Source of the DNA: Bacteroidales bacterium
GTDB taxonomy: Bacteria > Bacteroidota > Bacteroidia > Bacteroidales > UBA932
DNA length: 64,000 nucleotides
Assembly: GCA_017501525.1 (NCBI GenBank)
Contig: JAFVWT010000007.1
Coordinates: 1-64,000 of the forward strand
Reading direction: 5' to 3'
The notes below the pieces were generated by a model. It saw nothing but the letters and a program-made list of their open reading frames with translations, had not been told where the DNA came from and made no database searches. Positions 1 to 8,241 of the stretch are shown here, in pieces (positions within the stretch are counted from its first letter, which is position 1; each line of letters starts with the position of its first letter). The position numbers and the translations under genes are program-made.

Positions 1-937
1 CATAGATAGTATTGGTTTCCATCACAATATCTATAATGAATATAGGTTCCTTATGACCTCCGATATTAAGTCCCTTGCGCTGGCCTATAGTGTAATATTG
101 CGCACCAATATGAGTTCCTATCTTCTTTCCGTCACTCTCCTTATAATGATATACTTTTGAAAGTTGTTCCACAGAAGCCCCCTCTTCCTGACCATTCTTA
201 TAAGCATATCCCGGAAATCCCTCCAAACGGTCATAAAAATCGGGGAAAATTTCTATAACATTTCCCTGCTTTGAGGCCAATTTTTGTTGTAAGAAGACCG
301 GCAAATCGACCTTTCCGACAAAACAAATCCCTTGAGAATCCTTCTTTTCAGCCGAAGGCAGACCAGCCTGACGGGCAATCTCCCTTACTCGAGGCTTCTC
401 GATATCACCTATCGGGAAAATTGCTTTGGAAAGCTGTTCCTGATTAAGCTGGCACAAAAAATAACTTTGGTCTTTATTACCATCTACACCTGCCAATATT
501 CTGTAAACAGTCTCTCCATTTTCATCCACAAACTCATCACCTCTACAGTAATGCCCTGTCGCAACATAATCTGCACCCATCGATTGAGCCGCCTTCAAAA
601 AGGCATCAAATTTTATTTTACTGTTACAAAGGACATCGGGATTTGGTGTACGTCCCTTTGAATACTCAGAAAACATATAATCGACAACATCTTTTCTATA
701 TGTATCTGAGAGATCTATAAATTTGAAAGGGATCCCTATTTTCTTTGCAACCATCTTTGCCACAGACAGATCCTCCTCCCATTCACATTCTCCGTGAAGA
801 GTTCCTGTTATATCGTGCCAATTCTGCATAAAGAGTGCAAAAACATCATATCCCGCCTCTTTGAGCAAATATGCAGCCACCGACGAGTCTACCCCTCCCG
901 ATAGCCCTACAGCAATTTTTTTTCCTTCTAACTTCAT
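1..937 (-). CDS. mnmA: tRNA-specific 2-thiouridylase MnmA (partial, C-terminus cut by window edge)
   Basis: MnmA transfers sulfur to U34 of tRNAs for Lys, Glu and Gln, using ATP to adenylate the base. Read on the minus strand from the ATG at 935-937, the protein opens with MKLEGKKIAVGLSGGVDSSV, which contains the PP-loop ATP-binding motif SGGVDSS. Further in are a conserved CNSKIKFD block and a TGHYCR block, which fit the catalytic core of the family. About 312 codons are present and the frame is still open at base 1, so the C-terminal end is missing from the window. It is divergent from the SRP RNA gene. Identification rests on motif recognition and is firm. Confidence 0.93.
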   Translation of the reverse strand, partial: MKLEGKKIAVGLSGGVDSSVAAYLLKEAGYDVFALFMQNWHDITGTLHGECEWEEDLSVAKMVAKKIGIPFKFIDLSDTYRKDVVDYMFSEYSKGRTPNPDVLCNSKIKFDAFLKAAQSMGADYVATGHYCRGDEFVDENGETVYRILAGVDGNKDQSYFLCQLNQEQLSKAIFPIGDIEKPRVREIARQAGLPSAEKKDSQGICFVGKVDLPVFLQQKLASKQGNVIEIFPDFYDRLEGFPGYAYKNGQEEGASVEQLSKVYHYKESDGKKIGTHIGAQYYTIGQRKGLNIGGHKEPIFIIDIVMETNTIY

Positions 938-975
938 TTTTTTCAAACAAAAGTTTTTATTAACGCGATTTTTTA

Positions 976-983
976 TATCTTTG
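976..983 (+). promoter_or_regulatory. -7 box of the SRP RNA promoter
   Basis: TATCTTTG matches the Bacteroidota -7 consensus TAnnTTTG and ends six bases before the first base of the SRP RNA stem, as expected for a stable RNA transcribed from its own start. A T-rich stretch about 20 bases upstream is a weak -33 region. Confidence 0.6.
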
Positions 984-988
984 TCGCC

Positions 989-1086
989 GGGTAAGTCTTA
1001 CACGACCAGCTCCTGTCTAACTCCCCCAGGGCCGGAAGGCAGCAAGGGTACGATGGTTGTAGCGGTGCGATGTAAACAGCTTACCC
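989..1086 (+). ncRNA. ffs: Signal recognition particle RNA, small bacterial type (4.5S)
   Basis: This 98-nt RNA is the scaffold that binds Ffh and directs co-translational targeting to the membrane. The hallmark apical loop is present as CAGGGCCGGAAGGCAGCAAG, with the GGAA tetraloop and the asymmetric loop bound by the Ffh M domain. The ends GGGTAAG (989-995) and CTTACCC (1080-1086) pair perfectly and close the hairpin. There is no Alu domain, so this is the short form. Its 3' end lies only eight bases from the stop codon of the convergent cytidine deaminase gene. Confidence 0.95.
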
Positions 1087-1094
1087 TTTTTCTT

Positions 1095-1589
1095 TTATAT
1101 ATCTGCCCGTTTAACTTCCTTACTATCAAATATAAATGGAAGTATATCGTCCACAGAATCAAATATCATAATCCTCTTTGCTCCAGCCATAATCACTCTC
1201 ATTTTTTCTCCATATCTCATCTGTGTCTCAGCCATAACCTGACGGCAGGCCCCACAAGGAGTAGCAGGTTCATCCAACAATACCCCATTTTGAGCAGAAA
1301 CGATAGCCAGGGTCACCACCCTTTTATCAGAATAATTGGAACCTGCAGCAAAAAGAGCACTTCTCTCAGCGCAAAGCCCCGATGGATATGCAATATTTTC
1401 CTGATTTGCACCTTTAACAATTGTACCGTCTGAAAGAAGAAGAGCAGCACCTACATTGAACCCGGAATAAGGGGCATACGAAGAAGCGGTTGCCTCAAAA
1501 GCTTTCTCAATCAAATTTCTATCCTCAGGAGCCAACTCATCCATTGAGGTATACTCACAATACTTTATAGTCAATAATTTCTCTGTCAT
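1095..1589 (-). CDS. cdd: Cytidine deaminase
   Basis: A 164-residue homotetrameric-type cytidine deaminase that converts cytidine or deoxycytidine to uridine in pyrimidine salvage. The zinc site is visible as CAERSALF (Cys ligand plus catalytic Glu) and PCGACRQVM (two further Cys ligands). The SYAPYSGFNVGAALL block near residue 40 is the substrate-binding region. Length is slightly above the 130-150 typical of the short bacterial form because of an N-terminal lead-in. An internal Met at residue 16 is a possible alternative start, but the upstream ATG at 1587-1589 gives the N-terminal length usual in Bacteroidales. It stands alone, convergent with the SRP RNA. Confidence 0.93.
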   Translation of the reverse strand: MTEKLLTIKYCEYTSMDELAPEDRNLIEKAFEATASSYAPYSGFNVGAALLLSDGTIVKGANQENIAYPSGLCAERSALFAAGSNYSDKRVVTLAIVSAQNGVLLDEPATPCGACRQVMAETQMRYGEKMRVIMAGAKRIMIFDSVDDILPFIFDSKEVKRADI

Positions 1590-1670
1590 ACTATCTGTAA
1601 ATATCCTAACTGTTTGCCTGCCCTAATATCATAACAATTGGGGAGAAAATCAAAACAGTTTTCCATACAA

Positions 1671-1702
1671 TTTACAAATCTAATAAAATTTGACTAAATT
1701 TG
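1671..1702 (+). promoter_or_regulatory. Promoter abutting the glucosaminidase start codon
   Basis: TTTA at 1671-1674, a 20-base spacer and TAAATTTG at 1695-1702 match the Bacteroidota promoter layout. The box ends only five bases before the ATG at 1708, so the predicted transcription start falls at or next to the start codon. Confidence 0.5.
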
Positions 1703-1707
1703 TAAGT

Positions 1708-2667
1708 ATGAAGATAAGAAGTACAATACTATCTGCAATATTTCTTTTGGTCACTATCATTGCCTGCGGCCAGGGTATTACAAGAGAACAATATATAGAA
1801 CTTTATAAGAATATTGCAATTGAGGGGATGAGGACTCACGGAATCCCCGCCAGCATCACCCTCGCACAAGGATGTCTTGAATCGGGGAATGGAAACTCTG
1901 AATTGGCCATAAAAGCAAATAACCATTTCGGGATAAAATGCCATACAGACTGGCAAGGCAACAAATACTACAAAAAGGATGATGACCCCGGGAAATCTTG
2001 TTTCAGAAAATATAAAAATCCAAAAGAGTCCTATAAGGATCACGCAGACTTTCTCAGATACCGACAAAGATATGCTTCTCTATTTGAACTTGAGATTACA
2101 GACTATAAAGGATGGTGTTACGGACTCAAGAAAGCAGGATATGCCACTGCACCCGACTACGCAGAGAAACTGATAAGAATCATTGAAGACTATAAATTAT
2201 ACCAATACGACACACAAGGGACAGGGCGATTCACCCCTCCACCTTCTCCTACACTTCTCGCCCAAACAGACATACATACTCCGGCCAAGAGTTCTCCACT
2301 GTATAAATATTCAGGTCTGAGAACCATATATGAAAGGAATGGAGTTCCGTTTATCATTTCAAACAGTTCTGACACATACGAAAGCATTGCTAGAGAATAT
2401 AATTTATTCACAAATGAACTGCTAAGATACAATGACTTACACAAAAATACAGAACTTGCTCCAGGGACAATCGTATATCTCCAGAGAAAGAAGAACAAAT
2501 CTAAACGACACCTTGAAATACATATTGCCACAGACGGGGACACATACTACGGAATATCCCAGAAATATGGGATAAGACTTAAAAAACTATACCAATACAA
2601 CAACTACAAAAAAGGGGACATACTCCATATTGGAGATGAAGTATTCTTAAGAAAGAAAAGAAGATAA
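1708..2667 (+). CDS. Exported glucosaminidase (GH73/FlgJ type) with LysM repeats
   Basis: A 319-residue cell-wall hydrolase predicted to cleave the glycan strand of peptidoglycan. An N-terminal hydrophobic signal ends in IIACGQ, which fits a lipobox (Cys20), although cleavage by signal peptidase I is also possible. Residues about 25-165 form the glucosaminidase domain, with the catalytic Glu in AQGCLESGNGNSELA and the downstream NNHFGIKC and YATAPDYAEKL blocks. Two LysM-like segments follow, near residues 210-265 (YESIAREYNLFTNELLRYN) and 272-318 (YYGISQKYGIRLKKLYQYN). The ATG at 1708 is preferred over an in-frame TTG at 1690, because the TTG lies within the promoter. It is followed six bases later by mltG, so both probably form a peptidoglycan-remodelling operon. 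Confidence 0.88.
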   Translation: MKIRSTILSAIFLLVTIIACGQGITREQYIELYKNIAIEGMRTHGIPASITLAQGCLESGNGNSELAIKANNHFGIKCHTDWQGNKYYKKDDDPGKSCFRKYKNPKESYKDHADFLRYRQRYASLFELEITDYKGWCYGLKKAGYATAPDYAEKLIRIIEDYKLYQYDTQGTGRFTPPPSPTLLAQTDIHTPAKSSPLYKYSGLRTIYERNGVPFIISNSSDTYESIAREYNLFTNELLRYNDLHKNTELAPGTIVYLQRKKNKSKRHLEIHIATDGDTYYGISQKYGIRLKKLYQYNNYKKGDILHIGDEVFLRKKRR

Positions 2668-2673
2668 ATATAT

Positions 2674-3699
2674 ATGATCAAGAAGATTTTATTATGCTCA
2701 GCAGCTGCAGTACTCCTCATAGGAATTATACTTGCATCAGACTACTACAATACATACAAAAGAGACAACATCGGAAAAGAGACTGTAATACTGATTTATA
2801 AAGATTACAACTACGATTCTCTGATAAATGCAATCAAAGAATCAGGAGCTCTCCTGAATTTTAAAAGATTTGAAAAAGCTGCAAAGAAAAGTGAATTTGA
2901 GAAACACTTTGAACCGGGAAGATACATTCTAAAACCAGGAATGGGCAACCGGCAGATCATAAGAACCATCTCCAATGGTTGGCAAGAACCACTGCGGTTC
3001 ACATTAAGAAGCCATATCAGAACCATAAGCAGACTCTCTTCATTCTTAGGAGAAAATTTTGAAGCAGATTCAGCCCAATTTTCACAAGCTCTCCTCAATG
3101 ATACAATATACAAGAAATTAGGATTTAAAAAAGAGACAGTCATCTCAATGTTTATTCCTAACACTTACGAAATATATTGGACAATTTCTCCCGAAAATTT
3201 CATTGAGAGAATGTACAAGGAATACAATAATTTCTGGACCCCAAGCAGAGTCGAAAAAGCTCAAAGCCTAAAGATGACCAAAGACGAAATAATGACACTC
3301 GCTTCTATAGTAAACGAAGAGACAAACAATACAGGTGAGATGCCCAAAATAGCAGGAGTATATATCAACAGACTCAAAAGAGGGATGCCTCTCCAAGCCT
3401 GTCCCACAGTCATATACGCTCATCTGGATACAGAACCGGGAATAAAACGGGTCCTAAAGCGTCACCTTAGAATCGACTCCCCCTACAACACATACAAGAA
3501 CAAAGGGCTCCCCCCGGGTCCAATAACAATACCGACTATCAAAGCTATTGATGCCGTACTCAATTACGAAAAATCCAATTATTTATATTTCTGCGCAAAG
3601 CCGGAATTTGACGGTACACATAATTTTGCTACCACATATACCAAGCATCAACAGCACTCCAGAGCCTACCAGAAAGCCTTGTCCAACCTTAAAAATTAG
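2674..3699 (+). CDS. mltG: Endolytic murein transglycosylase MltG (YceG family)
   Basis: MltG cuts nascent glycan strands at the inner membrane and sets their length. This 341-residue protein has one N-terminal membrane anchor (about residues 4-21). A region with weak LysM character follows (DYNYDSLINAIKESGAL), then the YceG catalytic domain. The catalytic Glu lies in LASIVNEET, and the conserved segments MFIPNTYEIYW, GVYINRL, CPTVIYA and SPYNTYKNKGLPPGPI are all present. The length matches family members. It lies six bases downstream of the glucosaminidase gene, in the same orientation. Confidence 0.93.
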   Translation: MIKKILLCSAAAVLLIGIILASDYYNTYKRDNIGKETVILIYKDYNYDSLINAIKESGALLNFKRFEKAAKKSEFEKHFEPGRYILKPGMGNRQIIRTISNGWQEPLRFTLRSHIRTISRLSSFLGENFEADSAQFSQALLNDTIYKKLGFKKETVISMFIPNTYEIYWTISPENFIERMYKEYNNFWTPSRVEKAQSLKMTKDEIMTLASIVNEETNNTGEMPKIAGVYINRLKRGMPLQACPTVIYAHLDTEPGIKRVLKRHLRIDSPYNTYKNKGLPPGPITIPTIKAIDAVLNYEKSNYLYFCAKPEFDGTHNFATTYTKHQQHSRAYQKALSNLKN

Positions 3700-3829
3700 C
3701 CATAATACACCAAATCGGTCGATCTCCACTTGCTATGCAAGAAATGGAGAATTCCATTACAATATCCGGATATCATTTTCAGTGGTCCTTATCCAGGGGC
3801 TGCGAACACTACTGTTTTATAAGAATGAT

Positions 3830-3866
3830 AAAAAAAACTGCGCCCATCGCAGATGATGAGCGCAGT
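3830..3866 (-). terminator. Rho-independent terminator of the beta-helix lipoprotein gene
   Basis: A 12-bp stem ACTGCGCTCATC / GATGGGCGCAGT (one mismatch) with a 6-nt loop is followed, on the minus strand, by eight T residues. It lies 25 bases past the stop codon of the minus-strand lipoprotein gene and faces the end of mltG. Confidence 0.85.
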
Positions 3867-3890
3867 AGAAAGATATATCAGTTGATACTC

Positions 3891-6800
3891 TTATTCCAAA
3901 CCAGTAATAATATGTCCGGTAGAGCCATCTTTAACTCTTGTCCAACCTGAATAGAACCCAGTTTTGGTATTTTCACCGGTGAAATTGATAGTATAATGAT
4001 TTGAGCCAGCAGGGTCAATTTCTACCACTGATGTCAAATCTCCAGCACCAGTATATCCTTCCGCTGTAGCATTGAACTTGCAATTGTTAATATTTATAAC
4101 AGTATTTGCATAACCATGAGCAAGGATTGCTTTACTGTTTGTGCCCCATTCGCAGTCCTTAAAGGTAACGCTAGTTGCTCCCCAGGTCCAGAAATATCCG
4201 TTTTGGGTATCGAAAGTACAGTTGTTGAAGGTGTAATCATTTGCATTATTAAGTGAATAAGAGCCAATGAATGCGCAATCATTGAATGTTCCTTTCATAT
4301 ATGCATAACCTTTATAATTTCCAGTATTTGATAATGTATTAATAGTTAATCCATTGAATACATAACTTCCTACACCTGTACCATTACCGCCAAAGCCATA
4401 GTCACATCCATCTTCTCCTTCATTCATAAGCTTAAACACTACATCCTTAGTTCCATTCAGAACCAAGTTCTTTCCACCACAACCATAAACATCATATTCA
4501 CCAGGAAGAAGATTAATAACAGTACAACCAGCTTTTACAGCGTTTGCCAATCCTTCTGCATTATTAACCACTGCATGAACAATAGGAGTATCATACAACT
4601 CACCATTCACATAAACAGTTGTCCTTTCACCATTCAAACTGTCCCATCTAGGAATGAATACCATTTCACCAAATTGAGGAGCAGTGCAGTTGTTAATTTT
4701 TACTTCTGCAGAGATTGTATTACTACTATTGATTTCAACCGCACCTAAAGAAAGTTCATTATTCGTATTGAATTTACAATTTTCAAATTCCACATCCATT
4801 GCAATACCTGCAACCGTATATACATTAATACAACGATCAACATATGTGAAATCACATTCCTTAAATGTGGTCTTTGTTGCACCGTATGTCCATACACAGT
4901 GTTCAGCTGTACTATTAAAGGTACAACTTTCAAAAATAGTGGGACTATACAACGAGAGTTCATCATTGATGTGACAATTTTTAAATGTTACGTATCTGGT
5001 ATGATAATAACCTTTATTAAACTCTTTAGCACCTTGAATTGTTACACCTTCAAAGGTAACTCCTGTATTAGAAAGATTTTGCGAGTTGGTTGGCAAAAAC
5101 ACAACTTCTCTATTACCTTTAACTGTTATATCTTTACCTTGCACCACGGGGAAACTATAAGTACCAGGAGTTTCTACTGTAATATTTGTTGCACCATGTT
5201 TCAAAGCATAATTAAAATCTTCTTGAGAGCCTACAGTAGCATTACCATTAGCATCCACTTCCAAAACCTTAACTACAACATTATTCACAGTTACATTTGT
5301 AGGATCAGGATTACTGTCTCTACGTCCTACCACTTCACCTGCATTCGCAGCGGGGAAAGGATTATCTTTATATGTTTCAATATATCTGTCTGCAATAACT
5401 GTTACATTTTCTACTAATACATCATCAATGATACAAGCAGTACCTTGAGCCATACCCACAGCTCCTGCAACATCTCTAAACGCCCTAATAGTCATATTTT
5501 TAACTGAAGATCCCTTAAGATGAGCAACATTTTGAGCAGTGAGATAACCTACTATTCCACCAGCTTTTGCTCCACCGTCATTATTCAGAACATTCACAGT
5601 AATTGAACCTCCGTCCACATGACAATTCTCTAAACGAGCACACAGACCATACCCAACTATCGCTCCGGCATAGTCAGAACCCTCAATATTTACATTGTTC
5701 ATTCTGACATTTTTGATAGTCATACCTCTTCCTGTTGAAGCAAACAATCCTACTCTTTTCTCTGTACCTGTGACTGTCAAGTTGCTAATAACATGGTCTC
5801 CACCATCAAATGTACCTGCTATGGTATTATTTTTTCCTATAGGAGTCCAAGCTACACCCTGCAAATCAACATCTGAAGTCAAAACTACAGTCTGTCCACC
5901 AAATACTGTAAGATTACCATTTTTAACTGATTGGTTAACTCTATCATGAACTACCGCCGATTTGGTAACACCATTAGATTGCTCGGCATACCATTGCAAA
6001 CCACTTACTCCATCCAAGAAGAAAGTTTTTTGATTAGGATCGTAGATTACACCTGTAGATATTTGTTCCAAGTCATCAAAGTTATATTCATAAGGTGCCC
6101 AAGAATCATCAATAGTAACATTAAAGTCGGTACTTGAAGAGATAAGATTACCAAAAATATTTGTTTTATAATTCTCTTGCAATGGAATATTATCCCAAGA
6201 GTGTGTAATTACTTGATTATCTTTCAAAGTAATTTCCAAACCTACTGTAGCCAATGCTTTATCATCACCAACTATTGGCAGGTAATCCATTGATACATAT
6301 TTATATTTTATACCATCAATTATTACATCCTCTTCAGGAACAGCAACTGCTTCAAACACATAATCTTTAGAAACTTCGCCATATCCTTCTACTGTATTAA
6401 ACACATCAGCAAGACCGGTAACAGTAACTTTTGAAGTTGCAAGTTCAAACTTACCTGCGTGATTTTCCAAACTGCTTTCGGTTGTTCTGATATTCAATTG
6501 AGCAAATGGACGTCTAAGGGTGATATCACTAGGGTCTCCAGGGGTAAATTCATCCTCAAAATGGAAGAATGCTGCACCTTCTTCACTGTTATGGAAGGTA
6601 TTTTTCATAGGAATTGAGAGCAACTCAGAATTTTCATCAACATAAGAGGTTCCTTTTTGTGCCCAGAATACGATGTCGTAAGATTGGTCTTGAATCAAAT
6701 TCAAAGTAACTTCTGCTACGCCATTAACAACAGTCTCTTGTGTTTTGAAAATAGCTTTTGCTCCAGGAGCAGCTTCATTGTAAACTGCAACATACAATGC

Positions 6801-6965
6801 GTCGACATTTTTGGCTTCTCCAATAGTTTTAGTTCCCATCTGTTCGGGAAGTTGTACAGTGAAAGTAGTGGGGCCTGACAACTGAGGCTCAACAACACTT
6901 TCCTGACACGATGTTGCAAATAGCATTGATGCTAATGCAACTAATGAAAGAAAATTCTTTTTCAT
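3891..6965 (-). CDS. Surface lipoprotein: DUF6562-like N-terminus, GLUG motifs and right-handed beta-helix
   Basis: A 1024-residue predicted surface lipoprotein of unknown function. The signal peptide ends in a lipobox (LFATSC, Cys20). Residues about 30-300 resemble the fimbrillin-like DUF6562 domain of Bacteroidales lipoproteins, including the FAQLNIRT block. Residues about 310-600 carry GLUG-type segments (GAIVGYGLCA, GGIVGYLTAQ) and strand-turn repeats of a parallel beta-helix. The C-terminal 400 residues contain two homologous beta-helix blocks: VWTYGATKTTFKECDF in the first matches FWTWGATSVTFKDCEW in the second, and each is followed by FENCKFN or INNCKFN. Such folds are common in adhesins and glycan-binding proteins, but no catalytic site is evident. 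It is monocistronic, with its own terminator. No clear TAnnTTTG box lies in the 338 bases upstream, but an apparently invertible promoter does lie beyond them (7303-7506). Confidence 0.8.
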   Translation of the reverse strand: MKKNFLSLVALASMLFATSCQESVVEPQLSGPTTFTVQLPEQMGTKTIGEAKNVDALYVAVYNEAAPGAKAIFKTQETVVNGVAEVTLNLIQDQSYDIVFWAQKGTSYVDENSELLSIPMKNTFHNSEEGAAFFHFEDEFTPGDPSDITLRRPFAQLNIRTTESSLENHAGKFELATSKVTVTGLADVFNTVEGYGEVSKDYVFEAVAVPEEDVIIDGIKYKYVSMDYLPIVGDDKALATVGLEITLKDNQVITHSWDNIPLQENYKTNIFGNLISSSTDFNVTIDDSWAPYEYNFDDLEQISTGVIYDPNQKTFFLDGVSGLQWYAEQSNGVTKSAVVHDRVNQSVKNGNLTVFGGQTVVLTSDVDLQGVAWTPIGKNNTIAGTFDGGDHVISNLTVTGTEKRVGLFASTGRGMTIKNVRMNNVNIEGSDYAGAIVGYGLCARLENCHVDGGSITVNVLNNDGGAKAGGIVGYLTAQNVAHLKGSSVKNMTIRAFRDVAGAVGMAQGTACIIDDVLVENVTVIADRYIETYKDNPFPAANAGEVVGRRDSNPDPTNVTVNNVVVKVLEVDANGNATVGSQEDFNYALKHGATNITVETPGTYSFPVVQGKDITVKGNREVVFLPTNSQNLSNTGVTFEGVTIQGAKEFNKGYYHTRYVTFKNCHINDELSLYSPTIFESCTFNSTAEHCVWTYGATKTTFKECDFTYVDRCINVYTVAGIAMDVEFENCKFNTNNELSLGAVEINSSNTISAEVKINNCTAPQFGEMVFIPRWDSLNGERTTVYVNGELYDTPIVHAVVNNAEGLANAVKAGCTVINLLPGEYDVYGCGGKNLVLNGTKDVVFKLMNEGEDGCDYGFGGNGTGVGSYVFNGLTINTLSNTGNYKGYAYMKGTFNDCAFIGSYSLNNANDYTFNNCTFDTQNGYFWTWGATSVTFKDCEWGTNSKAILAHGYANTVININNCKFNATAEGYTGAGDLTSVVEIDPAGSNHYTINFTGENTKTGFYSGWTRVKDGSTGHIITGLE

Positions 6966-7302
6966 AAAAATTTAATTTAAATTTAACAAAAGGTTTATGA
7001 TTATGTATTATACATTTATCTAATTATACCACTATATATTTCATAACAAATCGTTCAATGGATGGTGATAAACCTTGTGAAAAAGTATCATAAAAACTGC
7101 GGGAGATCCCACTTAAACATATATAACCTTATTATTACATCTTAATCAATAGCCATCACCCCCAAAGAACGATAAATATTTAAACAATGGGCCGTATTCA
7201 TTACACACATCGTTTATAAAGCATCACTCATACATCAGATAACAAAACTGATTTTCAATGACTTACAATATACAAACAAATGATATATTACTCTTTAGGC
7301 CA
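6966..7302 (-). promoter_or_regulatory. Long AT-rich leader between the lipoprotein gene and the invertible segment
   Basis: There are 337 bases without an open reading frame. On the minus strand I find no perfect TAnnTTTG box; the nearest near-matches are TATCATTTG and GTTCTTTG. This fits a gene whose transcription starts farther upstream, in the invertible segment, and it would give a long 5' untranslated leader. An unrecognised promoter inside the leader cannot be excluded. Confidence 0.45.
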
Positions 7303-7327
7303 AATTTCTCTAAATAAGAGAAGTTTA
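7303..7327 (+). repeat. Left 25-bp inverted repeat of the inverton
   Basis: Exact reverse complement of 7482-7506. The core dyad TTCTCT-AAATA-AGAGAA suggests a tyrosine recombinase crossover site. Homology stops at both edges of the 25 bases. Confidence 0.85.
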
Positions 7328-7465
7328 CCTCTATAAGAATCTAAAAATCGTGGAATTAACTCCTACGGAAAGGATAGGAGATCAGGAGCGATGAATAAAA
7401 CTTGCAACAGGATTAAAAAAAATCCATATAATACTTTCCTGAATGCTATATATCAAATATTTTAT

Positions 7466-7473
7466 TACCTTTG
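7466..7473 (+). promoter_or_regulatory. -7 box inside the inverton
   Basis: TACCTTTG matches TAnnTTTG exactly. A clear TTTG -33 box at 19-21 bases upstream is not visible (the region reads CTGAATGC), so promoter strength is uncertain. It is the only perfect match to the -7 consensus on either strand between the two inverted repeats. Confidence 0.55.
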
Positions 7474-7481
7474 CATTATAT

Positions 7482-7506
7482 TAAACTTCTCTTATTTAGA
7501 GAAATT
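7482..7506 (-). repeat. Right 25-bp inverted repeat of the inverton
   Basis: Exact reverse complement of 7303-7327. It lies directly before a copy of the short interspersed repeat family that begins at 7512. Confidence 0.85.
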
Positions 7507-7511
7507 CTCCT

Positions 7512-7625
7512 AAGGAATGTTCTACAAAGGACTTTGTAAAGATTTATGCAATTTTCTCCAAAAAGATTTTCATTTTCCTGAATGAGCATAGTGATGCTAT
7601 TGGAATGAATGAAAGATGGAAAGAT
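7512..7625 (-). repeat. Interspersed MITE/REP-like element, copy A
   Basis: Begins AAGGAATGTTCTACAAAG. On the minus strand it reads GGAGAAAATTGCATAAATC, then TTTACAAAGTCC, then TTGTAGAACATTCC, matching the conserved right half of the family. The remainder (GAGCATAGTGATG, GAATGAATGAAAG) is shared with copy C at 17328-17440. It lies 25 bases past the mntP stop codon. Confidence 0.65.
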
Positions 7626-7649
7626 TTCAAGAAAAAAATAAATTATTTA

Positions 7650-8240
7650 TCACAAGGACAAATGCTCAAAAAGAATCTTAACTCCTATAAGAATAAGGAT
7701 TATTCCACCGATTATCTCTGAACGTTTTCCCACTTTTGCTGCAAAACTCCGCCCCCCTATCAAGCCTAACAACGAGCCCAAGACAGAAAAAACAAAAGTC
7801 ATTGAGACTGCAAACACTACCTTGTATGCAGCAAGTTGTAACAATGCAACAGATACACCCACCGCTATTGCATCAATACTTGTCGCGATAGAAAGGAATA
7901 TAAGATTTTTGGTATTCAATAAAGAGTGTTTGCTCTCTGAGCATCCTCCACAGCACTCTGTTTCAGGAGAAAAGCCTTCAATAATCATCTTTATACCTAT
8001 ATATCCCAAAAGAACAAATGCTATCCAATGATCAAAGCGGGAAATATATTCACTGAAAAAGATACCAATAAACCACCCTGCAAAGATGAATCCTCCTTGA
8101 AAAAAACCAAATGAGAAAATTATTTTCAAAATTTGCTTCAAAAATAATTTGCTTCTGGTGCAGATTCCTCCGGTCAATGACACTGCAAAAGTATCAAAAC
8201 ACAACCCCAACGACAAAAGCAAAAGTTCAAGATAGCTCAT
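7650..8240 (-). CDS. mntP: MntP-type manganese efflux pump
   Basis: A 196-residue inner-membrane protein with six predicted transmembrane segments, the length of the MntP (formerly DUF204/UPF0059) family, which exports Mn2+. The two family repeats are visible, each with the acidic membrane motif: LGLCFDTFAVSL near residue 15 and IATSIDAIAVGVSVAL near residue 125. A central hydrophilic loop carries ECCGGCSES, a Cys cluster that may bind metal. Only one base separates it from the preceding sodium:solute symporter gene, so the two are co-transcribed. No manganese riboswitch is visible. Confidence 0.88.
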   Translation of the reverse strand: MSYLELLLLSLGLCFDTFAVSLTGGICTRSKLFLKQILKIIFSFGFFQGGFIFAGWFIGIFFSEYISRFDHWIAFVLLGYIGIKMIIEGFSPETECCGGCSESKHSLLNTKNLIFLSIATSIDAIAVGVSVALLQLAAYKVVFAVSMTFVFSVLGSLLGLIGGRSFAAKVGKRSEIIGGIILILIGVKILFEHLSL

Positions 8241-8241
8241 A

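Larger units (their letters stand above)
7303..7506. promoter_or_regulatory. Candidate invertible promoter segment (inverton), currently OFF for the lipoprotein gene
   Basis: A 154-bp central segment is bounded by perfect 25-bp inverted repeats at 7303-7327 and 7482-7506. Each repeat contains an internal dyad, TTCTCT-N5-AGAGAA, which looks like paired recombinase arms around a short crossover spacer. Inside, at 7466-7473, TACCTTTG matches the -7 consensus and fires rightward, with a start point predicted at the inner edge of the right repeat. Inversion would place the same promoter at the left repeat, firing into the leader of the minus-strand lipoprotein gene. In the present orientation it reads antisense towards the 3' end of mntP. 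The architecture is that of the phase-variable promoters known for Bacteroides capsule and surface genes. No recombinase gene is in the window, so one would have to act in trans. Confidence 0.7.

Noticed and set aside
861-1433. Open frame of 190 codons on the plus strand across the SRP RNA and cytidine deaminase
   Set aside because: It runs through a confirmed structural RNA and antisense to a motif-rich gene. It is a shadow frame.
7303-7506. The 25-bp inverted repeats considered as a simple terminator hairpin or transposon ends
   Set aside because: A 154-bp loop is too long for a terminator and no T-run follows. There is no transposase and no target duplication. The internal promoter fits an inverton better.
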